Part shown: positions 44,898 through 53,586 of the stretch, one piece after another
Numbering within the stretch: the stretch's first letter is position 1
How the letters are laid out: each line of letters opens with the position of its first letter
Origin: Candidatus Methanimicrococcus odontotermitis
GTDB lineage: Archaea > Halobacteriota > Methanosarcinia > Methanosarcinales > Methanosarcinaceae
Length of the DNA: 64,000 nucleotides
Direction: 5' to 3'
Assembly (NCBI GenBank): GCA_031286065.1
Contig: JAITUZ010000035.1
Span: 1-64,000, forward strand
Made by a program: the position numbers and the translations under genes
Notes under the pieces: generated by a model
What the model saw: the letters and a program-made list of their open reading frames with translations, nothing else
Told to the model about the DNA's origin: nothing
Database searches by the model: none

Positions 44898-46142
44898 TCA
44901 TTTTTTATTATCGGGCGGCAGTCCCAATGTATTGATCAGCTGAATCAATTCGGTAAACGCCTTAATTTCAAAATCCAGCAGCTCTTCTTTTGTCATGCTT
45001 GCCGACATTTCGCCGTCAATCGAAAGTGTATCGGGGCCGCGCCGAACGATTCGTTTTGATTTTTCGGGAATCAGGATTTCTTTGATATCTCTTTCATGGA
45101 CAAAACAGCGCCCCGGGATGAAAATCGTTTCTTTCAATGCGCTTTGATCCAATTTTTTCAAATCATCGGCGGTGATCAAGCATCCGATGTCTTTTTCGGC
45201 CGCGGCGACATTTACGGCGCCGCCGAGTTTTTCAAAAATTTCAGATAAACGCGGGGCGGCGGCTTTTCCGGTAATGATTGTCGCTTCCATACGGATTTCC
45301 GGCAGCTTCGCCAGCGCCTCCGGCGCATTTCGAATCGCGAAAGGCGCGTCCAAAAGCGGGTCTTCCAGCGGCGTTCCCGATATTCGGATATTTTGGTGAT
45401 TTTTCGCTGCCGTCCGAACGATTTCAGCGAATTCTTCAATCGTATGCGAAACAACGCCCGAAATCACCGGTTCGTTTCCGAGAATCAGGCCGTTTTCCGT
45501 TTTGTTGGCAAAGCGCATCAAAAGAGCTCCTTTCGCGCCGGCTTTTTCAAGCCACGACAGCGTTTCATCCAAAACCGCGCCGTCGTTTGCTCCCGGAACA
45601 AGAACGATCGCCGCGTAAACATCGCAGAAGCGACAGAGCTCTTCAAAAACTTTAAGTGACATCTCGGGCGCAGGGTCGCGCATGTATTCCTTCCGAAGCG
45701 CAGGGTCGGACGCAAAAAGCGTGAAGTTGACTTCTTTTATTCCGGCGTCTTTTAAAAACGCGGCTTCCGTTCCGTTAAAACCTTTGCCGCTCGTATAGCC
45801 GATTTTTACGGGAAGACCGAAGTCTGAGAGAAAAGACAAAAGCGGCAGAAGTTCCGGATAACAGCTGATATCGCCGCCGCCGGTGATTACAAATCCTGAA
45901 ATGTCCGATTCTTTTGAACCGTAAATCTTGGCGGCGGTTTCATCCAAAACCTGCTTCATCGGCTTGAACCCGTGATGAGATTCGCGGACGCTTCGGGTGC
46001 AGTAATCGCATCCTTTGACGAACGGCGGACAATATTTGCAGCCGAGAGGCTCCGTTGAGCCGACTTTTTTAAAATAGCAGTATTTGCAAAATCCGCGGCA
46101 GTCCGTTCCCGGATTTCCGCCGACATCGATTAAGATTTCCAT
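44898..46142 (-). CDS. mmp10: MCR arginine methyltransferase, radical SAM methanogenesis marker 10
   Basis: A 414-residue radical SAM enzyme. The iron-sulfur ligands are Cys15, Cys19 and Cys22 in [14 protein letters not shown], and a second cysteine group follows ([14 protein letters not shown]). Further blocks are [20 protein letters not shown] and [13 protein letters not shown]. Mmp10 is a cobalamin-dependent methylase that installs 5-C-methyl-arginine in McrA; the target arginine is in the mcrA of this window. The C-terminal part (from about 290) is the Mmp10-specific domain. The ATG lies about 25 bases from a TATA-like AAATTATTAATATC and has no ribosome binding site, so the mRNA may be leaderless. 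It converges on the surface protein gene. Confidence 0.9.
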   Translation of the reverse strand: MEILIDVGGNPGTDCRGFCKYCYFKKVGSTEPLGCKYCPPFVKGCDYCTRSVRESHHGFKPMKQVLDETAAKIYGSKESDISGFVITGGGDISCYPELLPLLSFLSDFGLPVKIGYTSGKGFNGTEAAFLKDAGIKEVNFTLFASDPALRKEYMRDPAPEMSLKVFEELCRFCDVYAAIVLVPGANDGAVLDETLSWLEKAGAKGALLMRFANKTENGLILGNEPVISGVVSHTIEEFAEIVRTAAKNHQNIRISGTPLEDPLLDAPFAIRNAPEALAKLPEIRMEATIITGKAAAPRLSEIFEKLGGAVNVAAAEKDIGCLITADDLKKLDQSALKETIFIPGRCFVHERDIKEILIPEKSKRIVRRGPDTLSIDGEMSASMTKEELLDFEIKAFTELIQLINTLGLPPDNKK

Positions 46143-46199
46143 GGAGTAAAAAAGGATGTTTGATATTAATAAATTATTGAGCCGGCAAAATGAATTATT

Positions 46200-46460
46200 G
46201 AAGCTGATTTTTTGAAACAGGAGGGATTATCATTATAATTTTAAAAACAATTCTCGGAGATTTAATTTCTTCTTCTGATGCATAATTTTGAATGATTTCC
46301 ATCACTTCAACCGCTTGTTTATTTCAGCACCCATTCCTTATCAATAAGCTAAGATGGTTTTGTCATTGACTGTGATATCCTTGTATCCGTTCTGTTCTTT
46401 TATAACAGAAATGACATTGTCCTTTCGGACAAAGACCTTTTCATATTTCGATATTCTCCA
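46200..46460 (-). pseudogene. Decayed gene remnant, unknown origin
   Basis: On the minus strand, protein-like pieces occur in different frames: VFVRKDNVISVIKEQNGYKD followed by ITVNDKTILAY and stop codons, then NKQAVEVMEIIQNYASEEEI. Together they look like one gene broken by frameshifts. I cannot identify the parent. The remaining part of this 620-base gap (46461-46764) holds a TATA-like GTATTATATAAG near 46620 for the next gene and nothing else I can recognise. Confidence 0.3.
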
Positions 46461-46764
46461 TCTGGACTATGTTTATCGGAAATGAATACTTCCAATAACC
46501 TATAAAGTAAGTTTTTTAGAGACATATTTTACATCGTTTTTATTCCTCTGTCTTTTTAATAATGATGCAGAAAGATCTATGTTTTATATATCTGCATTTA
46601 TTTGAATATATTTTCTGTATTATATAAGTATGGTTATATGCTGCATCTGCCTAGGTAGCACTGCAATTCTAAAATAAGATTTGGACACTGATTTGACTCA
46701 TTTGTTCCATTATACCATTAGAATTAGATTGCCATTATACATTCGATAACTATTTGAGGTTAAA

Positions 46765-47703
46765 ATGTTCAAAAGAAGCAAAATGTTGAGAAAAGTATTG
46801 ACAGCATTCGTTATTTCACTCATGCTATTGTCATTGGTGAGTTCTTCTGTTGCTGTTTCAAATGATGAAGCCAAAGAAACAGAAATGATTTCTCTTTCAG
46901 GCAAAGAACAGATTTATACTGTAACGTACAGTGAAGCTGACATAATGAAATCGTTAGCAAAAGAAAGTTCTTCTTCTTTGTCAAAACGAGGTTATTCTGC
47001 GTCCGATATTGCCCTCATTAAAAACTATGACACACTTTTTGAAGAGCACATTATATCTTTGAATGCATATACAGATGAAAATCTGCTCTCTGTTGGGTAT
47101 ACATCGGAACAAATTGATATCATTCGGAATTTTGAAAATTTGAGTCCCGCACTCCAAAATGCTTATTCAAATGCATTGGCTGCAAATCTGACTCTGACTT
47201 TGTCAGCCAAAAGTCCTTTAACGTATGTAAATGGCGTAAATAAAATTACGTTAAATTACAAGTATGACTGGTCACGTATACCTTTAATGCAATTCACAGA
47301 CAAATTGGGACTTAGTTGGAACAATTACAATTTCATCATTGACACTTCAGTTCATCCAAATGGAATTGTGCCACTTAAAGTGAATTATCGCTATGTAAAT
47401 GGTTCATCAGGCACAGTTAAAAACGTTACTGCAAGTTTACATGGATATGGAATTATGTACGATATCAGTACAAAGATAAACGGTGGAATCAATACGACTC
47501 TACAATTTGCAGATAATGCTGAAGGCAATTTGACACTGAGATACAGTGGTCCAGATGTTGATGAATTAGCCGTGAAATTAGAATATGCACATGTAATATT
47601 ACCTGGAGGAATTGGAGTTTCAATAGGGGGATATGGTGCCGGATTTTCATATACTCCAGAGTCAAGGGCCGATGTGATTTGGAGAAACGTCATATTCAGC
47701 TAA
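46765..47703 (+). CDS. Secreted protein of unknown function, Firmicutes-like
   Basis: A 312-residue exported protein: signal peptide (about 1-32), a helical part with repeated GYSASDIALIKNYDTLFEEH and GYTSEQIDIIRNFENLS units (two short repeats, about 75-125), then a beta-rich C-terminal half (about 140-312) with YKYDWSRIPLMQFTDKLGLS and a glycine-rich end. The GY-x-x-x-x-I-x-x-I-x-N-x-D repeat recalls secreted proteins of Bacillus and Clostridium relatives that end in a similar beta-domain; I infer acquisition from gut bacteria. GAGGTTA precedes the ATG. A strong terminator follows. Confidence 0.6.
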   Translation: MFKRSKMLRKVLTAFVISLMLLSLVSSSVAVSNDEAKETEMISLSGKEQIYTVTYSEADIMKSLAKESSSSLSKRGYSASDIALIKNYDTLFEEHIISLNAYTDENLLSVGYTSEQIDIIRNFENLSPALQNAYSNALAANLTLTLSAKSPLTYVNGVNKITLNYKYDWSRIPLMQFTDKLGLSWNNYNFIIDTSVHPNGIVPLKVNYRYVNGSSGTVKNVTASLHGYGIMYDISTKINGGINTTLQFADNAEGNLTLRYSGPDVDELAVKLEYAHVILPGGIGVSIGGYGAGFSYTPESRADVIWRNVIFS

Positions 47704-47745
47704 TAACACTGTGAGTAAATTCAAACATAACTGGTACAATCAGCC

Positions 47746-47775
47746 TTTGCATGAAATAATTCATATTCATGCAAA
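47746..47775 (+). terminator. Hairpin terminator
   Basis: TTTGCATGAA and TTCATGCAAA form a perfect 10-bp stem around a 10-base loop, followed by ACTTTACTTTTTTTA. Confidence 0.7.
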
Positions 47776-47815
47776 ACTTTACTTTTTTTAATGTTAGAAA
47801 CACTGGGGTAATAAC

Positions 47816-49057
47816 TTGGTCAAAAAATCTCTCAGACTGAAAATGATCTGTTTTTCAATTTCATTGATTATCACAGCGCTACTGATTGTCACATACTCTA
47901 TACCGGCTGTTGCTTACTCTGGTAACGGAAACGGAACTGCAGACGCCCCGTATCAAATATCAACATTTGAAGAAATGAATGAGATACGATATGATTTGTC
48001 TGCTCATTATATTTTAATGAATGATCTAAGCATGAACGGTTCTGATCAACAGTGGGAACTGATTGGATATTCCGACAATCCTTTTACCGGAACATTTAAC
48101 GGAAATATGAAAATAATCAAAAATATAAATATCGGATCTCCGGGGCCAGAAAACGTTAACCAATACATAGGCTTATTCGGAGTAACATCAGAAAACGCTG
48201 TTATCTCCAATTTAACTTTGATGTATGTGACAATAGGAAATAATTCAACTCTAAACAATAGACAGGATTTGCAGTATTCCGGAAGTTTTGTCGGTTATAA
48301 TAAAGGAACTGTTACAAATTGTAGGGTAATCGGAACTGTCATTTTCTCGAATTGGAATGCCGGGGGTCTGGTCGGATCAAATGTCGGAGTGATTGAAAAC
48401 TGTTCCGCAGAAGGAAGTATTACAGGAGTTACAGCGGGCGGTCTTGTCGGGTCTAATGGAAACATCGGGATGATTCAAACAAGCTTTTCAAATGCCACCG
48501 TTGTAGGACTCCGCGATGCCGGCGGCTTGGTCGGTATAAACTGGGGGGATATTTCAAACTGCATGTCTGAAGGCAGCGTCTTTGGAGATTACATGGCGGG
48601 CGGTTTTGCCGGCGGAAATCTCCCGGGAACGATTGAATATTGTTATACGAAAAGTACGGTTGACGGTCAAACGCACGTCGGCGGTTTTATTGGCGTCAAT
48701 CAAGGATATTTAAACAATTGCATTTCAATGAATGCATATATCAACAACACTCCTCGGATTCGTATAGAATCATCCCCACAGCTGCCGTTCATAAAAATTG
48801 TGTTTGGAGCAGGGGAGCCGATTGGCCGCATTGCATGCGTCAGCTTTCCTTCCTTTCCCGGGGAATATCCGCAGACGATGAGAAACATCTATTCCTGGGA
48901 AGAAACGGAAACGAACAGATGGAGATTTGCCGCAGTCAACGGTATCATTGTTCAAACCGAAGAGATGAAATCTTTTCCAGGGTCTGTTTGGTCAGAGTGG
49001 AATCAAACGATTTGGGAAAAAGGAGAAGACGGATTTCCGGTTATTAAGCAGGAATAA
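47816..49057 (+). CDS. Secreted GLUG-repeat beta-helix protein, TTG start
   Basis: A 413-residue exported protein. The start is a TTG preceded by GGGGTAA; an ATG at 47843 is the alternative. After a signal peptide (about 10-33) comes the opening GNGNGTADAPYQISTFEEMN and YILMNDLSMNG, as in the gene at 12882. Then follow textbook GLUG units: AGGLVGSNVGVIENCSAEGS, AGGLVGSNGNIGMIQTSFSN, AGGLVGINWGDISNCMSEGS, AGGFAGGNLPGTIEYCYTKS. A C-terminal domain (about 300-413) contains YSWEETETNRWRFAAVNGII and ends WEKGEDGFPVIKQE. There is no membrane anchor. A surface or adhesin role is likely. Confidence 0.75.
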   Translation: MVKKSLRLKMICFSISLIITALLIVTYSIPAVAYSGNGNGTADAPYQISTFEEMNEIRYDLSAHYILMNDLSMNGSDQQWELIGYSDNPFTGTFNGNMKIIKNINIGSPGPENVNQYIGLFGVTSENAVISNLTLMYVTIGNNSTLNNRQDLQYSGSFVGYNKGTVTNCRVIGTVIFSNWNAGGLVGSNVGVIENCSAEGSITGVTAGGLVGSNGNIGMIQTSFSNATVVGLRDAGGLVGINWGDISNCMSEGSVFGDYMAGGFAGGNLPGTIEYCYTKSTVDGQTHVGGFIGVNQGYLNNCISMNAYINNTPRIRIESSPQLPFIKIVFGAGEPIGRIACVSFPSFPGEYPQTMRNIYSWEETETNRWRFAAVNGIIVQTEEMKSFPGSVWSEWNQTIWEKGEDGFPVIKQE

Positions 49058-49213
49058 TAAAGGGAATACGGCATTCAACGAACGAATTCAAATTGAAACC
49101 TTAAAAAAAAGTTAGTAATAAACCGAAAATATAAGGTTTTTTTATCTAAATAGATTTTTAAATCATTTATCATGCGGGGACTCCTTAAAAAATATTATGA
49201 TTTGAATATCAAA

Positions 49214-49978
49214 TTATTCGCTTTCGATGCCGGTGTCTTTTATTTTTAAAGCATCGGGAAGCATTGTCAAAAAAGGAAGAACGTGTTTGTCGTCAACATT
49301 GCCGTAAGTCGTTCCGATGAGCGTGTTTGTGTTGTATAATTCTTTGTTCAAACAATAATATTTCTCGGTCGGCAGTTTGATGTAAACTTTTCCGAGTTTT
49401 TCCGCTAAAAACCATTTCTCCAGTAAAATGGACGCTTTGATATTATTTTTTACAAACGGGTGTATCAAAAACATCTTTAAGCGGATGAGAGACGCATGGT
49501 AAAAAACTTCGGACAAAGACATTTCTTCTCGAATCAGACGGCGGATCTGCTGAAATAAAGCCGTCATCAACACTTCCACATATTCCGATTCGGGCGGCTT
49601 GTATATTCGTCTTCCTCTGTCATTGAAAATCGCGACAGGAACGCGGCGGTAAGCGACAGTCATCGTTTTTTTGTTCGGGCCTTTGAGAATTTCCGACAAA
49701 TAATACATCATTTCATGGAAATTCAATTCCGTCAGTTCTTTCTGAAAAGCGGTTTGATACGCCAGAATGCCGCGAATGATTTCATCTTCGCCGACATCTT
49801 TGAAAGCCGTTTTCTTTTCAGCTTCCCAAAGCCACCAAGCCGACTGCCGGAAAATATCCTCATTTTCATCCGCCTCCAAATCGCCGTATTTTTTTTCAAA
49901 ATCGGCGGTCATCGGTTTTAATTTTCGACCGGCAATATCGTTGTATTTCATAAAAAAAGATTTGTCGGTGATTTCCAT
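49214..49978 (-). CDS. Fic-fold protein with a degenerate active-site motif
   Basis: A 254-residue protein. Its middle part has the order of a Fic domain: MTVAYRRVPVAIFNDRGRRI, YKPPESEYVEVLMTALFQQI and FYHASLIRLKMFLIHPF. Fic enzymes transfer AMP to Ser/Thr/Tyr with the motif HPFxDGNGRxxR. Here it reads HPFVKNNIKASI: the catalytic His and PF remain, but the acidic residue, both glycines and the arginine that hold the nucleotide are gone. It is therefore probably inactive in AMP transfer or has another activity. GGAGG lies 6 bases before the ATG, within a hairpin. The next gene upstream on this strand is the TPR-like one. Confidence 0.68.
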   Translation of the reverse strand: MEITDKSFFMKYNDIAGRKLKPMTADFEKKYGDLEADENEDIFRQSAWWLWEAEKKTAFKDVGEDEIIRGILAYQTAFQKELTELNFHEMMYYLSEILKGPNKKTMTVAYRRVPVAIFNDRGRRIYKPPESEYVEVLMTALFQQIRRLIREEMSLSEVFYHASLIRLKMFLIHPFVKNNIKASILLEKWFLAEKLGKVYIKLPTEKYYCLNKELYNTNTLIGTTYGNVDDKHVLPFLTMLPDALKIKDTGIESE

Positions 49979-49999
49979 GCTTTTCCTCCGAAGAAAAGC
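49979..49999 (-). promoter_or_regulatory. Hairpin covering the ribosome binding site of the Fic-like gene
   Basis: On the minus strand GCTTTTC and GAAAAGC form a 7-bp stem around TTCGGAG and touch the start codon. The GGAGG ribosome binding site lies in the loop and stem edge, so folding could limit translation. Confidence 0.4.
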
Positions 50000-50104
50000 A
50001 GAGAGTCATCTTATTTAAAATTGTTTTGTTTTAAAAATATAATGCTGAAAAATAGAAACGGCGGCATCAAACAATCCGCCGGAATAAAACTGCCTCAAAA
50101 TACT

Positions 50105-51538
50105 TTATTCATTCTCATCATCGAAAAAACGATCATAAACCGCCTGATATTCCGGCGCAAGACCGATTGCTTTCTTCATTTCAGCTTTTGAGTTTTCCGT
50201 CTCGTTCAACAGATATAAACATCCAGCTTTTAAATTATGGGCAAAAGCGGCAAGATCCGTCCGCTCTATTTCGCTTCCAATCATTTCATCTAAAATTTTT
50301 ATATATTCTTTCGATCTCGGATATCCTTCTTCGTCATCGGGATAATTTATGAAAATATGAATCTCATAAAGTTTCAAAATGAGATTTTCCGAATCGATTT
50401 TCAATCCTTCTTGAATATAATATTGCGCAGCCGGCATATTCGGATCGGTATTCAAAGCAGCGTACGCTTTTTTGGAATAATAGGCGCTGTCATTCTTATT
50501 TTCCGCCCAATCTTTATAATCCTCGACAAACGTTTTAATTTCTTCATCCGCCGTTTGCTCCGTGTCATACGCCAAAATCTTTTCGTGCCCTTCCTGCGTG
50601 ATATTTTCATACAGTCTGCCGAAAAACAGCCCGGATCTGAAGTCCGTATCCAAAAGTTTCAGTTGGTCAAAGAAAGTATCGACTTCACCGTTATAAAACA
50701 AATTCGGGAGATCTTCTAAAAGCCGTGTCATGTTTCTTTCGGCAGTTTCTTTGGGTTTTTGCCTCTTCTTCCAGTCGAAATAGAAGCTGTACCATTCTTT
50801 TATGATATTTCGGAGGAATTCATCTTCTTCCGGCTCATGCTCTGTTTTTTCTTCGGTTTCTTCTTCAAGTTCTCTGCCGGTCTCTTCAATATAATAATCC
50901 AGATAAAGCGATTCCAAAACTGCCATCACTTCGTCTCTTAAAAGAACAGGCTTCATTTTTTCAAGAAATTGCTTATCTTCGTCCGTTTTCAAATCCAAAA
51001 AGGCGTAGACGGCAATGTAATACAATTCTCCCATCGACTCAACATCTTCATTTACGGCGGCTAATTCTGTCAAACGGCTGAGAAGTCCTGTCAGGGATAT
51101 TTTTTTGGGGTCTTTCTCTTCGGCGGCAAAGTAACTCCAAACGGACGACCCGGCTTCACAGCACATTTTGTTCAGCGTTTTTTCTTCATCCTTTTCGGCG
51201 TCGTAAGAATAATCAAACCAATAACTTGTCGGCTTTTCATCTCTTGTACCGCCGGCAATCGGGTTATCATAAATGTACATTTCATCGGATTCCGGCAGAG
51301 CGTCAAAAAAATCTTTGTATTTTTCGTAATCCGGATGTTCGCTCGGGTCAAAAAGGCGGAAATATCCAGTTTTAATCAGAATATCAAAAACGCGGAGTTT
51401 TGTAAAACCGGTGTCCCACATATCATGGAAGTCATAAATATTGTAGATTAAATCGATTTTTTCACTGTTGTCAATATCGCTTTTATCGACAAGATGAACC
51501 ATCATTTCGGCAAAACTTTCCACATCATGCATTGACAT
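50105..51538 (-). CDS. Acidic TPR-like protein, unknown function
   Basis: A 477-residue, acidic, all-helical protein without signal peptide. The last 130 residues look like tetratricopeptide-type repeats: SAYYSKKAYAALNTDPNMPA, AAQYYIQEGLKIDSENLILK and LAAFAHNLKAGCLYLLNETE followed by NSKAEMKKAIGLAPEY. A strongly acidic stretch (about 225-245) lies in the middle. I do not recognise the N-terminal half. GGGAG precedes the ATG. It is upstream of the Fic-like gene on the same strand with a 126-base gap. Together with the ankyrin protein it adds to a set of large scaffold-like proteins in this region. Confidence 0.6.
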   Translation of the reverse strand: MSMHDVESFAEMMVHLVDKSDIDNSEKIDLIYNIYDFHDMWDTGFTKLRVFDILIKTGYFRLFDPSEHPDYEKYKDFFDALPESDEMYIYDNPIAGGTRDEKPTSYWFDYSYDAEKDEEKTLNKMCCEAGSSVWSYFAAEEKDPKKISLTGLLSRLTELAAVNEDVESMGELYYIAVYAFLDLKTDEDKQFLEKMKPVLLRDEVMAVLESLYLDYYIEETGRELEEETEEKTEHEPEEDEFLRNIIKEWYSFYFDWKKRQKPKETAERNMTRLLEDLPNLFYNGEVDTFFDQLKLLDTDFRSGLFFGRLYENITQEGHEKILAYDTEQTADEEIKTFVEDYKDWAENKNDSAYYSKKAYAALNTDPNMPAAQYYIQEGLKIDSENLILKLYEIHIFINYPDDEEGYPRSKEYIKILDEMIGSEIERTDLAAFAHNLKAGCLYLLNETENSKAEMKKAIGLAPEYQAVYDRFFDDENE

Positions 51539-51691
51539 ATTTAATCTCCCGATATTTGTTTGATCTTACGGCAACTCTTTTTATTATTCAATGAGATTGA
51601 TTCAATCAGACCCGATTATTCGTTTTTCGGTATGATTTTGTATAATTTTGAATGATTTTGTATGAGTTTGAATGATTTTTGGCAAAGAAAG

Positions 51692-52609
51692 TCATTCATA
51701 TTCAAAAAGCTTCTTTTGTTTTGTCTTTTCCTTTTTCCACGCGGCATTGATGTCTTTGACGCGGTAAAGAAGGTCGTTTTTTTCACATTCGCCGGCAAAC
51801 GCGGCGGCCAGTTCTTCGGCGTTTTCACAAACGACGTTGTATTTGCGGCCGTACGTTTTCATATATTTCTCTTTTAAACCCGGCCGCGCTTTATCCAAAT
51901 TTTCATAATAATATTCACGGTTTCCTTTTCGAAGCGTCATCCCAAAACCATAACAAAGGACATAACTTGACCCGGCGGCTGCGGCTTCTTCGACGATTTT
52001 TCGAATGTTTTTTTCATTGTCTGTCAGAAACGGGAGGATCGGATTCATGTGAACGCCGCAAAAAACGTCGGCTTCCGACAAAGTTTTGATCGCTTTGAAA
52101 CGTCGGGCCGGCGCTGAAGCATTCGGCTCGATTTCCCGGCAGAGCGTCTCATCCGTTGTAGTTACGGTGATCCCGACGTTGACAGGGGAATGTTTTGAAA
52201 TTGAGGTGAAAAGGTCGGCGTCCCTTGAAACAAGCGCGGATTTTGTAATCACACAGACGCCGCATCTGTATTTGTCGAAAAGGAGGAGTGCTCCGCGCGT
52301 CAGTTCGGATTCTTTCTCAAAACTGTTGTAGGGGTCACTCATAGATCCAGTTCCGATGATTTTCTTGGCCGTATCGTGTCTCCGGCGCGCTTGAAGTTCT
52401 TTTTCGATTAAAAACAGGGCGTTTTCTTTGGCGCAGACGGTTCCGAAATCCTCTTCCGGTCTTCCGCTGCGATAGCATTCGCTTCTCGAATCGCAGTAAA
52501 TGCAGCCGTGGTCACAGCCGCGATAAATATTCATCATATGCGTGCTGCCGAAGAGGTCGATTTCATTTTTGACTGGCAGGACGATTTTCTTGGCCGGAAT
52601 ATATCGCAC
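51692..52609 (-). CDS. Radical SAM protein of the SPL (spore photoproduct lyase-like) family
   Basis: A 305-residue radical SAM protein, COG1533 type. The cluster motif is CDHGCIYC in MNIYRGCDHGCIYCDSRSEC, followed by GTGSMSDPYNSFEKE and GITVTTTDETLCREIEPNAS, which are typical for this group. NPILPFLTDNEKNI completes the barrel. Spore photoproduct lyase repairs UV-damaged DNA, but most archaeal members have no known substrate. I place the start at a GTG at 52609 (VRYIPAKKIVLPVKN), because homologues begin at that point; a TTG at 52630 would add 7 residues. Neither has a clear ribosome binding site. Confidence 0.8.
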   Translation of the reverse strand: MRYIPAKKIVLPVKNEIDLFGSTHMMNIYRGCDHGCIYCDSRSECYRSGRPEEDFGTVCAKENALFLIEKELQARRRHDTAKKIIGTGSMSDPYNSFEKESELTRGALLLFDKYRCGVCVITKSALVSRDADLFTSISKHSPVNVGITVTTTDETLCREIEPNASAPARRFKAIKTLSEADVFCGVHMNPILPFLTDNEKNIRKIVEEAAAAGSSYVLCYGFGMTLRKGNREYYYENLDKARPGLKEKYMKTYGRKYNVVCENAEELAAAFAGECEKNDLLYRVKDINAAWKKEKTKQKKLFEYE

Positions 52610-52770
52610 AAAAATACTTAGGCGGCGCAATTCTTAAATTTATTGCGCAAATCTTAAAAAACGCGTCAATTTTATTTTTTGCCTGTGAAAATAAGAGTTT
52701 CAACAGCGAAAAAATGAAAAATCACAAGGAAATAAACCATCCGCACTCTTTCTCTCGCGGGTTTTGATTT

Positions 52771-53541
52771 TCATTCTTTTTTCATAATGCCGAGATGTGC
52801 CAAGCGTCGATTGATTTCTTCGGCCGCATGTGTTTCGGCGTCCGACTTCGTTTTTCCGCTTCCGCTGCCTGAGATGTCTGCCTTGAGTCCGGTGATGTTT
52901 TTTGGGAGTATGTATCCCATTATGAATGTCCGTTCGTGGGACGGTCCTGTTTCTGAAATCAAGAATGATTCCGGCCGGAATCCGATATAGTGTTTTTGAC
53001 AGAATTCGTACAATTTCACTTTTGGCGAAATCAGTGATTTGAGCGCCTTCTCCGCTTCTTTTTTGCCGATGATGAATTTGCAGATGAATTTTTTGGTCGG
53101 GCGAAGGCCGCCGTCCAAATAAATCGCGCCAACCACCGCTTCCAAGAAGGTTGAAGTCATTTTTTTAGATTTTTCCATGATACTTTTTTCAACAAACAAA
53201 TACTTATCCCATTCGTTTTTCTTTACGATGTCTTCGAGTTTTTCATCACAAACAAGATGAGATTTCAAATTTGTCAGTTGTCCTTGTTCAAGTTCTGCAT
53301 AATTCTTGAACACAAATTCTGAAACGATAAAGTCTAAAACCGCGTCTCCGAAAAAAGCGGTCCTTTTGTTTAAAGCCTGGATCCGCGCCTCTTGCAGCAA
53401 TGATAAATTGTCGAAAGAGTAGCCGATTTCCGCTTCAAATCGTTTCAGAACTTCCAGAGAATAACGTCTTTTCATATCCTCATCTTTATCCGTTGGTTGA
53501 AAATTCAGTTGAATTAACGTTTTTCTGTTTTCATCTTTCAT
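52771..53541 (-). CDS. RNase III-like protein with degenerate catalytic site and dsRNA-binding domain
   Basis: A 256-residue protein with RNase III architecture: endonuclease domain (about 30-150) and double-stranded RNA-binding domain (about 170-250). The fold signature is plain (FFGDAVLDFIVSEFVFKNY, EAVVGAIYLDGG). But of the acidic residues that bind metal and cut RNA, several are replaced: usual NERLEFLGD is NKRTAFFGD (two Glu lost, Lys59 and Ala62), SEGEL is EQGQL (Gln86), and the usual Asp before EA is Thr131. Asp66 and Glu134 remain. It likely binds dsRNA without normal cleavage, comparable to mitoribosomal RNase III-like proteins. GAGGTGA precedes the ATG. RNase III is uncommon in archaea. 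The leader contains a tandem repeat array. Confidence 0.85.
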   Translation of the reverse strand: MKDENRKTLIQLNFQPTDKDEDMKRRYSLEVLKRFEAEIGYSFDNLSLLQEARIQALNKRTAFFGDAVLDFIVSEFVFKNYAELEQGQLTNLKSHLVCDEKLEDIVKKNEWDKYLFVEKSIMEKSKKMTSTFLEAVVGAIYLDGGLRPTKKFICKFIIGKKEAEKALKSLISPKVKLYEFCQKHYIGFRPESFLISETGPSHERTFIMGYILPKNITGLKADISGSGSGKTKSDAETHAAEEINRRLAHLGIMKKE

Positions 53542-53586
53542 TAAATAGTCACCTCATTTCGTTTTTCTTCCTTTATACGTTTTTTG

